Source: Ruminococcus difficilis (GTDB lineage: Bacteria > Bacillota_A > Clostridia > Oscillospirales > Acutalibacteraceae). From it: a stretch of 12,824 nt of DNA. Positions 1-6,983 of this stretch are shown in pieces. The notes beneath the pieces were generated by a model. The model searched no databases and was not told the DNA's origin. It was given only the letters and a program-made list of their open reading frames with translations. Each line of letters opens with the position of its first letter. Within the stretch, counting starts at the first letter, position 1. Where the stretch lies: NCBI RefSeq assembly GCF_016680995.1, contig NZ_JAEQMG010000166.1, positions 1-12,824 of the forward strand. Reading direction: 5' to 3'. A program made the position numbers and the translations under genes.

Positions 1-465
1 ACGCTGATAAAAAAACTCATTTCCGAGGGAGAGATCGAGCGGGCGAACGATATGCTAGGCTCGCGCTTCGGCTTCAAGGCGGAGATCACGCACGGAATGC
101 GTCTCGGCAGAGAGCTCGGCACGCCAACCCTCAACCAGCAGATGCACCCCGATCTCGTAATGCCGCGTTTCGGAGTGTACGCTTCTATTGTGACTCTCGG
201 AAACGGCGGTCAGTACTGCGGCGTGACAAATATCGGCATCAAGCCGACCGTCGGCGGCACAAAGCCGCTGTGGGAGACGTGGATGCCTGAGTACCGCGGC
301 GCGGAGCTATACGGCGAGCAGGCTGACGTAAGGCTGCTCACGTTTATCCGCCCCGAAAAGAAGTTTGACAGCCTGACTCTGCTCAGGGAGGAAATAATGC
401 GCAACGCGCGTCAGGCGAAGGAAGATTACGCGCGCGTTAATTCGTTCAAAAATCTGATAAAATGA
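1..465 (+). CDS. ribF: Riboflavin kinase domain of bifunctional RibF, 5'-truncated by window
   Basis: This is the C-terminal 154 residues of the enzyme that phosphorylates riboflavin to FMN and then adenylates it to FAD in the cytoplasm. The frame is open from base 1, so the start and the N-terminal FMN adenylyltransferase domain lie outside the window. The first residues, with ISEGEIERANDMLG, fit the linker before the kinase domain. The kinase signatures follow: HGMRLGRELGTPTLN (nucleotide/Mg loop with PT-x-N), FGVYAS, GVTNIGIKPTVGG, a Trp-Glu-Thr whose Glu fits the usual catalytic position, and FIRPEKKFDSL near the end. The ATG at 52 is an internal Met, not a start. The stop lies 10 bases before the MutS-like gene, so the two are probably co-transcribed. 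Family assignment is firm. FAD and FMN supply also serves the flavin in HydB, but that link is only general. Confidence 0.93.
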   Translation, partial: TLIKKLISEGEIERANDMLGSRFGFKAEITHGMRLGRELGTPTLNQQMHPDLVMPRFGVYASIVTLGNGGQYCGVTNIGIKPTVGGTKPLWETWMPEYRGAELYGEQADVRLLTFIRPEKKFDSLTLLREEIMRNARQAKEDYARVNSFKNLIK

Positions 466-475
466 GGAATGAGCT

Positions 476-2170
476 ATGGATTACAGCCTGATGTTTCCGC
501 AGAACGCGAATCAAAGCTACAAGACCCTGACCCCCGAGAGCGTCAACGACCTCTCGATCGAGTTCCTGCTGGACGCGCTCACAAAACAGCGGTACGAGCG
601 CGACCATATACGCAAAATCATGACGCGCGTCACGGACGACCCCGAGGTCATACGCTACCGCTGCGATGTTTTCGAGGACTTTCTGCGCTTTCCTAAGCTG
701 CGCGACGCGATGGAGGAGCTTGTCGTGAAGCTCGCCGATCTGCGCGACATAGAGCGGTTTCAGAAGGATCAGGAGGGTTCGGCGCTTTGGTCGCTCGTCA
801 ACCGCCTGCGTGAGATAGACGACTACGTGACCTGCATCACCGCGATGAAGGACGTGCTCGAGGAGCTTGACGTCAAGTCCGAGGGTATGCTCACCCTGCG
901 GCAGATTATCCGCGATATTTCCGCCGACAGTGGCTTTCCCGAGCTGAGGCAGGACATCGACGAGACCTTTGAGAAGGTGCGCCGAATAAAGAGTATTACT
1001 ATCGGCGTAAACCTCGACAGTATGCTCAGACCTGCGTCTGCGGGCGTTGTTTCTCTCAACGACATCGAGTACCGCGAGTCGAACCTCATGCGCCGTTTCA
1101 TGAACTTCGCCGACCGCAAGGACGAGCTTCACCACGGCACCGACACGGGCAGTATCCGCGTTTTCCACCCCGCAACGCCGATCAAGGCGGTTGAGTTCAA
1201 CCGCAAGATCGAGCTGAACGACAACATGACGGGAGTTCACACGCGCACCTCGGCGGTAACAGGCGCGGATTCGCTCTCGAACGCCATAAAGGACACCGTC
1301 ACCAACATCATGAAGCAGACGGTCAACGAGATAAAAAACACGATCAGGCGCTATGTCAACATCAGCGGCTATATGCTCATTAACCTCATGCCCGAGATAC
1401 TATTCTATATCCGCTGGGCTGAGCTTATCGAGAAAATCATGGCGACGGGTATGCCCGTCTGCAAGGCTCAGATCCTGCCGCCCGAACAGCGCGACTGCTC
1501 GTTCAAGGGACTGTACAACCTCAAGCTCGCTATCAACAAGGCTGGCGGCGAGGATATCAATATCATCGCAAACGATATTGACTTCAACGACGATATGCGC
1601 ATATTTATTCTCACGGGCCCTAACCGCGGCGGAAAGACAATCTTCACGCAGGCTTGGGGTATCGCGATGCTTCTTGCGCAGCTTGGCATTTACGTGCCTG
1701 CCGAGAGTGCCTCGATCAGCCCCTGCGACAATATCTTCACGCATTTCCCGGCCGACGAAAACGACACCGTCGACCTCGGACGTCTTGGCGAGGAGAGCAA
1801 GCGTCTTGCGGAGATTTTTGAGCAGGCAACCGAGCGCAGCATAATGCTGCTCAACGAGAGCCTTGCGACAACAAGCGTCACTGAGGGTCTGTTCATCGCG
1901 AAGGACGTTGTCAGGGCGATGCGCTACCTCGGCACGCGTTGTATTTTCAACACCCACATGCACGACCTCGCGCGCAGTGTGGACGCACTCAACGAGGAGG
2001 TCGAGGGTACGAGCAAGGCTGCGAGCCTTGTCACGGGAGTCCACGACGGCGAGCGCAGCTTCAAGGTGAGCCTGCTGCCGCCTCAGGGCGTGAGCTACGC
2101 CAAGGACATCGCGCTCAAATACGGCGTTTCGTTCCGACAGATCAAAGAGAGCATCGACAGCAGAACATAA
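476..2170 (+). CDS. MutS-family P-loop ATPase without mismatch-recognition domain
   Basis: This is a 564-residue protein with the MutS core and ATPase domains only. The C-terminal third holds the MutS domain V: Walker A GPNRGGKT at 381-388 (K387), then a Walker B region IMLLNES at 456-462 and an H-loop NTHMHDLA near 492-499. The N-terminal 370 residues are helical and fit the lever/core domain. There is no N-terminal Phe-x-Glu mismatch-reading domain, so it is not classical MutS1, and no C-terminal Smr nuclease, so it is not a typical MutS2. Two deviations stand out: Walker A has Arg where Met is usual, and the Walker B Asp is Asn (N460). Such short MutS relatives occur in Firmicutes and Bacteroidetes without a settled role. 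The start at 476 is supported by GAGGA at 464-468, which overlaps the ribF stop. Function in DNA repair or recombination is inference. Confidence 0.85.
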   Translation: MDYSLMFPQNANQSYKTLTPESVNDLSIEFLLDALTKQRYERDHIRKIMTRVTDDPEVIRYRCDVFEDFLRFPKLRDAMEELVVKLADLRDIERFQKDQEGSALWSLVNRLREIDDYVTCITAMKDVLEELDVKSEGMLTLRQIIRDISADSGFPELRQDIDETFEKVRRIKSITIGVNLDSMLRPASAGVVSLNDIEYRESNLMRRFMNFADRKDELHHGTDTGSIRVFHPATPIKAVEFNRKIELNDNMTGVHTRTSAVTGADSLSNAIKDTVTNIMKQTVNEIKNTIRRYVNISGYMLINLMPEILFYIRWAELIEKIMATGMPVCKAQILPPEQRDCSFKGLYNLKLAINKAGGEDINIIANDIDFNDDMRIFILTGPNRGGKTIFTQAWGIAMLLAQLGIYVPAESASISPCDNIFTHFPADENDTVDLGRLGEESKRLAEIFEQATERSIMLLNESLATTSVTEGLFIAKDVVRAMRYLGTRCIFNTHMHDLARSVDALNEEVEGTSKAASLVTGVHDGERSFKVSLLPPQGVSYAKDIALKYGVSFRQIKESIDSRT

Positions 2171-2174
2171 AAAT

Positions 2175-2206
2175 AACGGAAAGGCTGAGTTTTCAACCTT
2201 TCCGTT
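2175..2206. terminator. Bidirectional intrinsic terminator between convergent genes
   Basis: The arm AACGGAAAGG (2175-2184) pairs perfectly with CCTTTCCGTT (2197-2206) around a 12-base loop. On the plus strand the stem runs into TTTTGCTTT. On the minus strand it is followed by ATTTTT. It sits between the stop of the MutS-like gene (2170) and the stop of the minus-strand glgX (2212), so it can end transcripts from both sides. Confidence 0.88.
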
Positions 2207-2211
2207 TTGCT

Positions 2212-4299
2212 TTAATATACTTTTTCCGCGACAGCCGCGAGAACGGTTCTGCCCGACATGCGGTACCTGCGGTCATAGAGGAGTATGTTCTTATCCTCTG
2301 TGATAACTTCCTCGGGCGCTCTGCCTGTGTCGAAGTACAGCTTCCAGACATAGCCCGTAGGCAGTGAGGGAAGCTCGATGAACGCGTCCTCCCAGTGGGC
2401 GTTTATCGCGAAGTAAACGATTTCGTCGAGCTCGGGATTTTCCTTCGACATACCCGCGTACATAACAGCAACCATGCGCGAATTCTCGTTGAAATCGGTT
2501 TTCCACGGCTGAGTGCCGTGAATGCTCTCGGGCGGGAAGGTGCATCTCGCCACATCGCGGTTCTTTGTGATGACGTGGAAGCGCTTTCTGAACGCGATCA
2601 TGTATTTAGCGAATTCAAATACATCCTTGAATTGCTCTTTTCTGCTCCAGTCGAGCCACGAGGTCAGGTTGTCCTGACAGTATGCGTTGTTGTTGCCGAA
2701 CTGAGTGTTGCAGAATTCGTCGCCCGCGAGGAACAGCGCGGGACCTCGGCTGCACATAAGTGTCGCGAAGGCGTTTTTGACCAGCTTGCGGCGCAGCGAG
2801 TTTATGTACGGGTCGCTTGTTTCACCCTCAAAGCCGCAGTTCCAGCTGTTGTTGTCGTTAGCGCCGTCGGTGTTGTCCCAGCCGTTGAGGTAGTTGTGCT
2901 TCTCGTTGTAGGCATACATATCGTACAGCGTGAAGCCGTCGTGACAGGTCAGGAAGTTGACTGACGCGCTGTGACCTCTGTAGGAGGGGTCATATAGGTC
3001 TTTGGAGCCTGTCAGGCGGTTCGCGGCAGCCCACGCGAGGTTGCCGTCACCCTTGAGGAAGCGTCTGAGGTCGTCGCGGTAACGTCCGTTCCATTCCGAC
3101 CAGCGGTTCCAGCTCGGGAAGGAGCCTACCTGGTACAGACCCGCGGCGTCCCATGCCTCGGCAATCAGCTTTGTCTTGCCCAGAATCGGGTCAAACGCAA
3201 GGCTCTTGAGCAGAGGCGGCTGTTCCATCGGAGTTCCGTCCTCGTTTCGTCCGAGAATGGACGCGAGGTCGAAGCGGAAGCCGTCGATTTTGTATTCGGT
3301 CACCCAGTAGCGCAGACAGCTCTTGATAAAGTCGCGCACGATCGGGTGGTTGCAGTTGAGCGCGTTGCCGCAGCCGCTGAAATTGTAGTACCTGCCGTCG
3401 GGAGAGAGCATGTAGTAGATGTTGTTGTCCAGTCCCTTGAATGAGAAAAACGGACCTTTCTCGTTGCCCTCGGCGGTGTGGTTGAACACGACGTCGAGGA
3501 TAACCTCAATGCCGTTTGATTTCAGGTCGCGGATAAGCTTTTTAAGCTCGGTACCCTCGCGGTGGTGGCGGTGGTCGCTCTCGTAGCTCGTGTTTGGAGC
3601 GAAGAAGCATACCGTGTTGTAGCCCCAGTAGTCGTAGAGCTGCTCGCCGTTGAAGTTGCGGTACGAGCCCATCTCGTCGAACTCAAAGATAGGCATGAGC
3701 TCGACAGCGTTTACGCCCAGCTCCTTGAGATACGGGATCTTCTCGCGGATACCCTCAAAGGTACCGCGGTTCTTGACTCCCGAGGAAAGGTCCTCGGTGA
3801 AGCCTCTGACGTGGAGCTCGTAGATGATAAGCTCCTCCATCGGGATATGCGGGAATTTGATATTGCCCCAGTCGTAATCGTTGAACACGACCCTCGCCTT
3901 GTACACGCAGGTGTTGGGCTGGCGTACACCCCAGCCGCTCTGTCCTGTTACCGCCTTGGCGTACGGGTCGAGAACATACATGTCCTTGTTGAAGATAAGT
4001 CCCTTCTCGGGCTGATTCGGACCGTCGAGGGAATATGCGTACTCAAACTTGTCTATTTCAATTCCGAACACAATCATCGAGTACGTGTTTCCGACCTTGA
4101 ACGAGTCGGGGAACGGAATACGTGCGTAAGGCCATTTTGAGCCCGGATAGAACAGCAGCAGTGTGCATGAGGTGGCGTAGAATGAGCTGATAGTAAAGTT
4201 TACGCCGCCGCGGACAGGGGTTGCGCCGTCCATATCGTAATAACCGGGTCTGACGTCGAAGCCGAGGATATTATCCGTAGGCTTTAAGTCCCTTAACAT
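2212..4299 (-). CDS. glgX: Glycogen debranching enzyme, GH13 isoamylase/GlgX type
   Basis: This 695-residue cytoplasmic alpha-1,6-glucosidase hydrolyses branch points of glycogen or limit dextrins. An N-terminal CBM48-like beta domain (about 1-150) precedes the GH13 barrel. The four GH13 regions are intact: DVVFNHT at 269-275, GFRFDLAS with nucleophile D344, LIAEAWD with acid/base E381, and FLTCHDGF with H453-D454. A C-terminal beta domain ends the protein. Length fits the family. I chose the ATG at 4299 over the upstream in-frame ATG at 4359. AAGGGGTG (4312-4305) lies at good spacing before 4299, and the longer start would fall inside the -35 box of the predicted promoter. It is monocistronic, convergent with the MutS-like gene and divergent from the DRTGG operon. 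No other glycogen gene is present. An isoamylase acting on dietary starch is possible, but I see no signal peptide. Confidence 0.93.
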   Translation of the reverse strand: MLRDLKPTDNILGFDVRPGYYDMDGATPVRGGVNFTISSFYATSCTLLLFYPGSKWPYARIPFPDSFKVGNTYSMIVFGIEIDKFEYAYSLDGPNQPEKGLIFNKDMYVLDPYAKAVTGQSGWGVRQPNTCVYKARVVFNDYDWGNIKFPHIPMEELIIYELHVRGFTEDLSSGVKNRGTFEGIREKIPYLKELGVNAVELMPIFEFDEMGSYRNFNGEQLYDYWGYNTVCFFAPNTSYESDHRHHREGTELKKLIRDLKSNGIEVILDVVFNHTAEGNEKGPFFSFKGLDNNIYYMLSPDGRYYNFSGCGNALNCNHPIVRDFIKSCLRYWVTEYKIDGFRFDLASILGRNEDGTPMEQPPLLKSLAFDPILGKTKLIAEAWDAAGLYQVGSFPSWNRWSEWNGRYRDDLRRFLKGDGNLAWAAANRLTGSKDLYDPSYRGHSASVNFLTCHDGFTLYDMYAYNEKHNYLNGWDNTDGANDNNSWNCGFEGETSDPYINSLRRKLVKNAFATLMCSRGPALFLAGDEFCNTQFGNNNAYCQDNLTSWLDWSRKEQFKDVFEFAKYMIAFRKRFHVITKNRDVARCTFPPESIHGTQPWKTDFNENSRMVAVMYAGMSKENPELDEIVYFAINAHWEDAFIELPSLPTGYVWKLYFDTGRAPEEVITEDKNILLYDRRYRMSGRTVLAAVAEKVY

Positions 4300-4304
4300 T
4301 AAAG

Positions 4305-4312
4305 CACCCCTT
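4305..4312 (-). promoter_or_regulatory. Ribosome binding site that sets the glgX start
   Basis: Read on the minus strand this is AAGGGGTG, followed by five bases and then the ATG at 4299. The upstream in-frame ATG at 4359 has no comparable site and would lie upstream of the expected transcript start. Confidence 0.75.
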
Positions 4313-4330
4313 AAATAGATTTGCATGAAT

Positions 4331-4359
4331 ATTGTATCATGTAACCGCACTTTTTTCAA
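4331..4359 (-). promoter_or_regulatory. Sigma-A-type promoter for glgX, extended -10
   Basis: On the minus strand TTGAAA (4359-4354) is followed after 17 bases by TACAAT (4336-4331), preceded by TGA, which makes an extended -10 (TGn). Transcription should start near 4324, giving a leader of about 25 bases. A second TTGACA-like box further upstream (4396-4391) has only a poor -10 at the right distance. Confidence 0.7.
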
Positions 4360-4433
4360 TTAGAAAAATCAAAGAATTCCAAAGAAAAATTGTCAAATCC
4401 GCATATAATAAGGAATTGCTGACAAAATATGAC

Positions 4434-4449
4434 AAAAACACGTGTTTTT
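4434..4449. repeat. Perfect 16-bp palindrome in the divergent intergenic region
   Basis: AAAAACAC and GTGTTTTT form a perfect palindrome with a CACGTG core. It lies about 25 bases upstream of the -35 of the DRTGG-operon promoter and about 75 bases upstream of the glgX -35. Two GACAAAA copies start at 4421 and 4431, exactly ten bases apart, and the second runs into the palindrome. This could be an operator for either divergent gene. I do not recognise a known regulator consensus. Confidence 0.55.
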
Positions 4450-4473
4450 TGTAATCCTACTAAATTTTGAGTG

Positions 4474-4502
4474 TTGTGTTTACAAATTTTATATGCTATA
4501 AT
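4474..4502 (+). promoter_or_regulatory. Promoter of the DRTGG/hydrogenase-like operon, extended -10
   Basis: A perfect TATAAT (4497-4502) preceded by TGC (extended -10) lies 17 bases after TTGTGT (4474-4479), a modest -35. Start of transcription is expected near 4509, about 47 bases before the first ATG. The downstream bases GATTGTAA resemble those after the -10 of the hyd operon promoter. Inverted arms TTACAA (4480-4485) and TTGTAA (4505-4510) bracket the -10. Confidence 0.7.
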
Positions 4503-4556
4503 GATTGTAACTGTAAACCACTGAAAAATCACTTAAACGAAAGGGTGTAAAAATTT

Positions 4557-4904
4557 ATGGTTGTAAGAGATATTCTGGAAATCCTTGAGGGCGAAATCAT
4601 CTGTGAGGGCGACCTTGACCAGGAGATTAAAACCGCCTGCGGCTCCGACATGATGAGCGACGTCCTGGCGTTCGTAAAGGATCAGTCCGTGCTTCTGACC
4701 GGTCTTGTCAATCCCCAGGTAGTGCGTACCGCCGAGATGATGGATATGGCGTGCATTGTATTCGTAAGGGGCAAGGTGCCCGACGACTCGATCATCCGCC
4801 TCGCCGAGAGCAGGGATATCACTCTGATGAAAACACGGTACAGAATGTTTACCGCCTGCGGACTTCTCTACTCCAACGGACTGAGCGGAGGAACAAAGGT
4901 ATGA
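4557..4904 (+). CDS. DRTGG-like small domain protein (first of two)
   Basis: This 115-residue soluble protein has the alternating beta/alpha pattern of DRTGG-domain proteins. A first segment (about 1-45) resembles the start of the second small protein of this operon at 6653. It is followed by the strand VLLTGLVNP, a helix, ACIVFVRG, a helix and ITLMKT. The exact DRTGG residues are not present. The domain is known as a putative ligand-binding module in CBS-DRTGG proteins and in some phosphotransacetylases, with unclear ligands. It has no membrane segment, no catalytic motif and no DNA-binding motif that I can see. AAGGGTG (4541-4547) supports the start. Its stop overlaps the next ATG in ATGA, so it is translationally coupled to the GHKL ATPase. 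As first gene of the operon it may be the regulatory or ligand-reading partner of that ATPase; that role is inference. Confidence 0.75.
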   Translation: MVVRDILEILEGEIICEGDLDQEIKTACGSDMMSDVLAFVKDQSVLLTGLVNPQVVRTAEMMDMACIVFVRGKVPDDSIIRLAESRDITLMKTRYRMFTACGLLYSNGLSGGTKV

Positions 4905-5329
4905 GCAACGCGATTCATCTTCACTACGAGGTATCGGGCGAGGATTTTACGCGCGCTGGCGAGGCGAGCGGCCTTGTCAAAAAGACGCTCAAGAAGCTCG
5001 GCTATAATTCCGACGCTATCCGCCGCGTAGCGATCGCCATGTACGAGGCTGAGATCAACATGGTTATCCACGCCGAGGGCGGCTACTGCGACGTAGACAT
5101 CTATCCCGACCGCGTTGAGATACTGCTCGCCGACAAGGGCCCGGGCATTCCCGACGTTGAGAAGGCGATGCAGGAGGGCTACTCAACCGCGCCCGACAAC
5201 GTCCGCACACTGGGCTTCGGAGCGGGCATGGGTCTGCCTAACATCAAAAAATACACTGACGACATGCGTATCGAAACTACCCTCGGAGTGGGCACGAACG
5301 TATATCTGACCGTCATTGTAAACTCGTAA
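4901..5329 (+). CDS. GHKL ATPase, anti-sigma-factor kinase-like (RsbW/SpoIIAB type)
   Basis: This 142-residue protein is a single HATPase domain. The N box is E49-x3-N53 with H57 following, as in RsbW/SpoIIAB proteins. The G1 box is D78-x-G80-x-G82 (ADKGPGIPD). The G2 region is GFGAGMGLPNIKKY at 105-118. There is no dimerisation/phospho-His domain, so it is not a full histidine kinase. Family members bind a sigma factor or phosphorylate a STAS partner, but neither partner is encoded in the window. I place the start at 4901: GGAGG at 4887-4891 lies nine bases upstream, and the ATGA overlap with the preceding gene fits coupling. An open frame reaching back to 4751 lies wholly inside the upstream gene and is not needed. 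The role as the output switch of the operon is inferred from context. Confidence 0.85.
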   Translation: MSNAIHLHYEVSGEDFTRAGEASGLVKKTLKKLGYNSDAIRRVAIAMYEAEINMVIHAEGGYCDVDIYPDRVEILLADKGPGIPDVEKAMQEGYSTAPDNVRTLGFGAGMGLPNIKKYTDDMRIETTLGVGTNVYLTVIVNS

Positions 5330-5356
5330 AAATCCACTGCATTAAGGAGAATTTCA

Positions 5357-6634
5357 ATGGGTAACTATTTCCATTCAGTTGAGCTCAATGCCGATAAGTG
5401 CTGCGGCTGCACCAACTGTCTGAAGAGATGTCCCACGGAGGCAATACGCGTTCACGGAGGCAAGGCGAGGATCCTGCCCGAGCGCTGTATCGACTGCGGA
5501 GAGTGCATCAGAATCTGCCCACATCACGCCAAAAGCGCGTACAGCACTAAAATTGAAGAAATCGGAAATTTCAAATACACTGTCGCTATCCCCGCACCGG
5601 CGCTCTTCGGTCAGTTCAACGGACTCGACAACATCGACTTCGTGCTTACGGGACTGAAAAAGATCGGCTTCGACCATGTTTTCGAGGTTTCGCGTGCGGC
5701 TGAGCTCGTCAGCGAGGCGACGCGCAGGCTCATCAAGGAGGATAAGCTCAAAAAGCCGATTATCAGCTCCGCCTGTCCGTCAGTCGTCAAGCTGATAAAA
5801 ATCCGCTTCCCCGAGCTGTGCGACAACGTGCTGAACCTGCTCGCGCCGATCGAGGTCGCCGCAAAGATCGCGCGCCGCGAGGCAATGGAAGAAACGGGAC
5901 TGCCGACAGAGGACATAGGAATCTTTTTCATCACGCCATGTCCCGCGAAGGTGACGGAGATCCACTCGCCGAACTACGCGGAGAAATCCGAGGTCGACGG
6001 CGCGATCGCGATCTCGAAAATCTTCCCCGAGCTCGCTCACGCGATGGATCACCTCGAGGAGGTCGAGCCTATCGCGCAGTCGGGACTTCTCGGCATCGGC
6101 TGGGCTACCTCGGGCGGAGAGGCTGCCGCCATGCTCGGCGACAAGTACCTCGCCGCGGACGGTATCGAAAACGTTATCCGCGTCCTCGAGGAGCTTGAGG
6201 ACGAGCATATCCGCGACGTCGACTTCATCGAGCTGAACGCCTGCTCCGGCGGCTGCGTCGGCGGCGTTCTCACCGTCGAGAACCCCTACGTCGCGCAGGC
6301 GAGAATCCACAACCTCAGAAAGTACCTGCCCGTTTCGCTAAACCACATTGACGAGGGCAAGAGCCTTGATGACATGATGTGGACGGAGGAGCTGACCTTC
6401 GACGCCGATATCTTCCGCCTCGACGAGGATATTATCAGGGCGATGGAGATGATGAGCCAGATGGAGGAGATCCACAAGGGACTTCCCGGGCTCGACTGCG
6501 GCTCGTGCGGAGCGCCTACCTGCCGCGCTATGGCGGAGGATATCGTCCGTGGCAAGGCGAAGGAAACCGACTGCATACATAAGCTGAAGGCAAAGATCCA
6601 GAGCGTATACGACCAGCTGAAGAATACGATCTGA
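5357..6634 (+). CDS. Ferredoxin/[FeFe]-hydrogenase-like protein, probable sensor
   Basis: This 425-residue protein has three parts. An N-terminal 2x[4Fe-4S] ferredoxin uses C15/C18/C21/C25 and C44/C47/C50/C54. A shortened [FeFe]-hydrogenase large-subunit domain (about 70-330) follows. A C-terminal [4Fe-4S] domain has C381, C384, C389 and C406. The three H-cluster motifs are recognisable but altered: SSACPS (A139, C140) instead of TSCCPxW, TPCPAKVTE (C195) instead of MPCxxKKxE, and ELNACSGGCVGG (C296, C300). The four Cys aligned with the usual cluster ligands are kept, while the proton-relay Cys position is Ala and the two Met are Thr and Asn. Putative sensory hydrogenases of Clostridia and Thermotoga show similar relay loss, usually with a PAS domain, which I do not see here. 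AAGGAG (5344-5349) supports the start. Catalysis is unlikely; sensing of H2 or redox state is inferred. Confidence 0.85.
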   Translation: MGNYFHSVELNADKCCGCTNCLKRCPTEAIRVHGGKARILPERCIDCGECIRICPHHAKSAYSTKIEEIGNFKYTVAIPAPALFGQFNGLDNIDFVLTGLKKIGFDHVFEVSRAAELVSEATRRLIKEDKLKKPIISSACPSVVKLIKIRFPELCDNVLNLLAPIEVAAKIARREAMEETGLPTEDIGIFFITPCPAKVTEIHSPNYAEKSEVDGAIAISKIFPELAHAMDHLEEVEPIAQSGLLGIGWATSGGEAAAMLGDKYLAADGIENVIRVLEELEDEHIRDVDFIELNACSGGCVGGVLTVENPYVAQARIHNLRKYLPVSLNHIDEGKSLDDMMWTEELTFDADIFRLDEDIIRAMEMMSQMEEIHKGLPGLDCGSCGAPTCRAMAEDIVRGKAKETDCIHKLKAKIQSVYDQLKNTI

Positions 6635-6652
6635 CGCAAGCGAGGTAACGAG

Positions 6653-6982
6653 ATGAATGTAAAAGAATTTGCGGAAAAACTTGATTTGAAGGTTCTTGTC
6701 GAGGGCGATACGGAGCGCGAGATCACGGGCTGCTATATCGGCGATCTGCTGAGCTGGGTAATGGGCAGAGCACCCGAGGACTCGGCGTGGCTGACTGTTA
6801 TGGGCAACATCAATTCCATCGCCGTCGCTACCCTCGCCGACGTGAGCTGCATCGTGCTTGTGGAGAACGCCGCGCTCGACGAAAACGCCCGAGCAAAGGC
6901 CGAAATGCACGAGGTGAATATCCTGCTCTCCAAGGAGAACAGCTACCACCTCGCCGTAAAGCTCCACGAGCTTTTGAGCTGA
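6653..6982 (+). CDS. DRTGG-like small domain protein (second of two)
   Basis: This 109-residue soluble protein is a diverged paralogue of the first gene of the operon. Both open with a short region containing a LxxKV/LEGE-like strand and a VEGD or CEGD turn, then a helix, then a strand (WLTVMGNIN here), ASCIVLVE-type and NILLSKE-type strands, and a C-terminal helix. It has a tail, YHLAVKLHELL, that looks amphipathic. No catalytic or nucleic-acid motif is visible. The ribosome binding site GAGGT (6642-6646) lies six bases before the ATG. The gene starts 18 bases after the hydrogenase-like gene and ends one base before the PHP gene. A paired arrangement of two related putative ligand-binding domains around one Fe-S protein suggests a heteromer, but this is inference. 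Confidence 0.72.
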   Translation: MNVKEFAEKLDLKVLVEGDTEREITGCYIGDLLSWVMGRAPEDSAWLTVMGNINSIAVATLADVSCIVLVENAALDENARAKAEMHEVNILLSKENSYHLAVKLHELLS

Positions 6983-6983
6983 C

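Noticed and set aside
446..1240. Long open frame on the minus strand opposite the MutS-like gene
   Set aside because: It lies antisense to a gene with clear family motifs; its translation shows no family features and its openness follows from codon bias.
4299..4359. Longer start for the debranching enzyme at 4359
   Set aside because: It would begin in the predicted -35 box and lacks a ribosome binding site, while 4299 has AAGGGGTG and fits the family N terminus.
5357..6634. A second catalytic hydrogenase
   Set aside because: The relay Cys and both motif Met residues are replaced and the H domain is shortened, so catalysis is unlikely.
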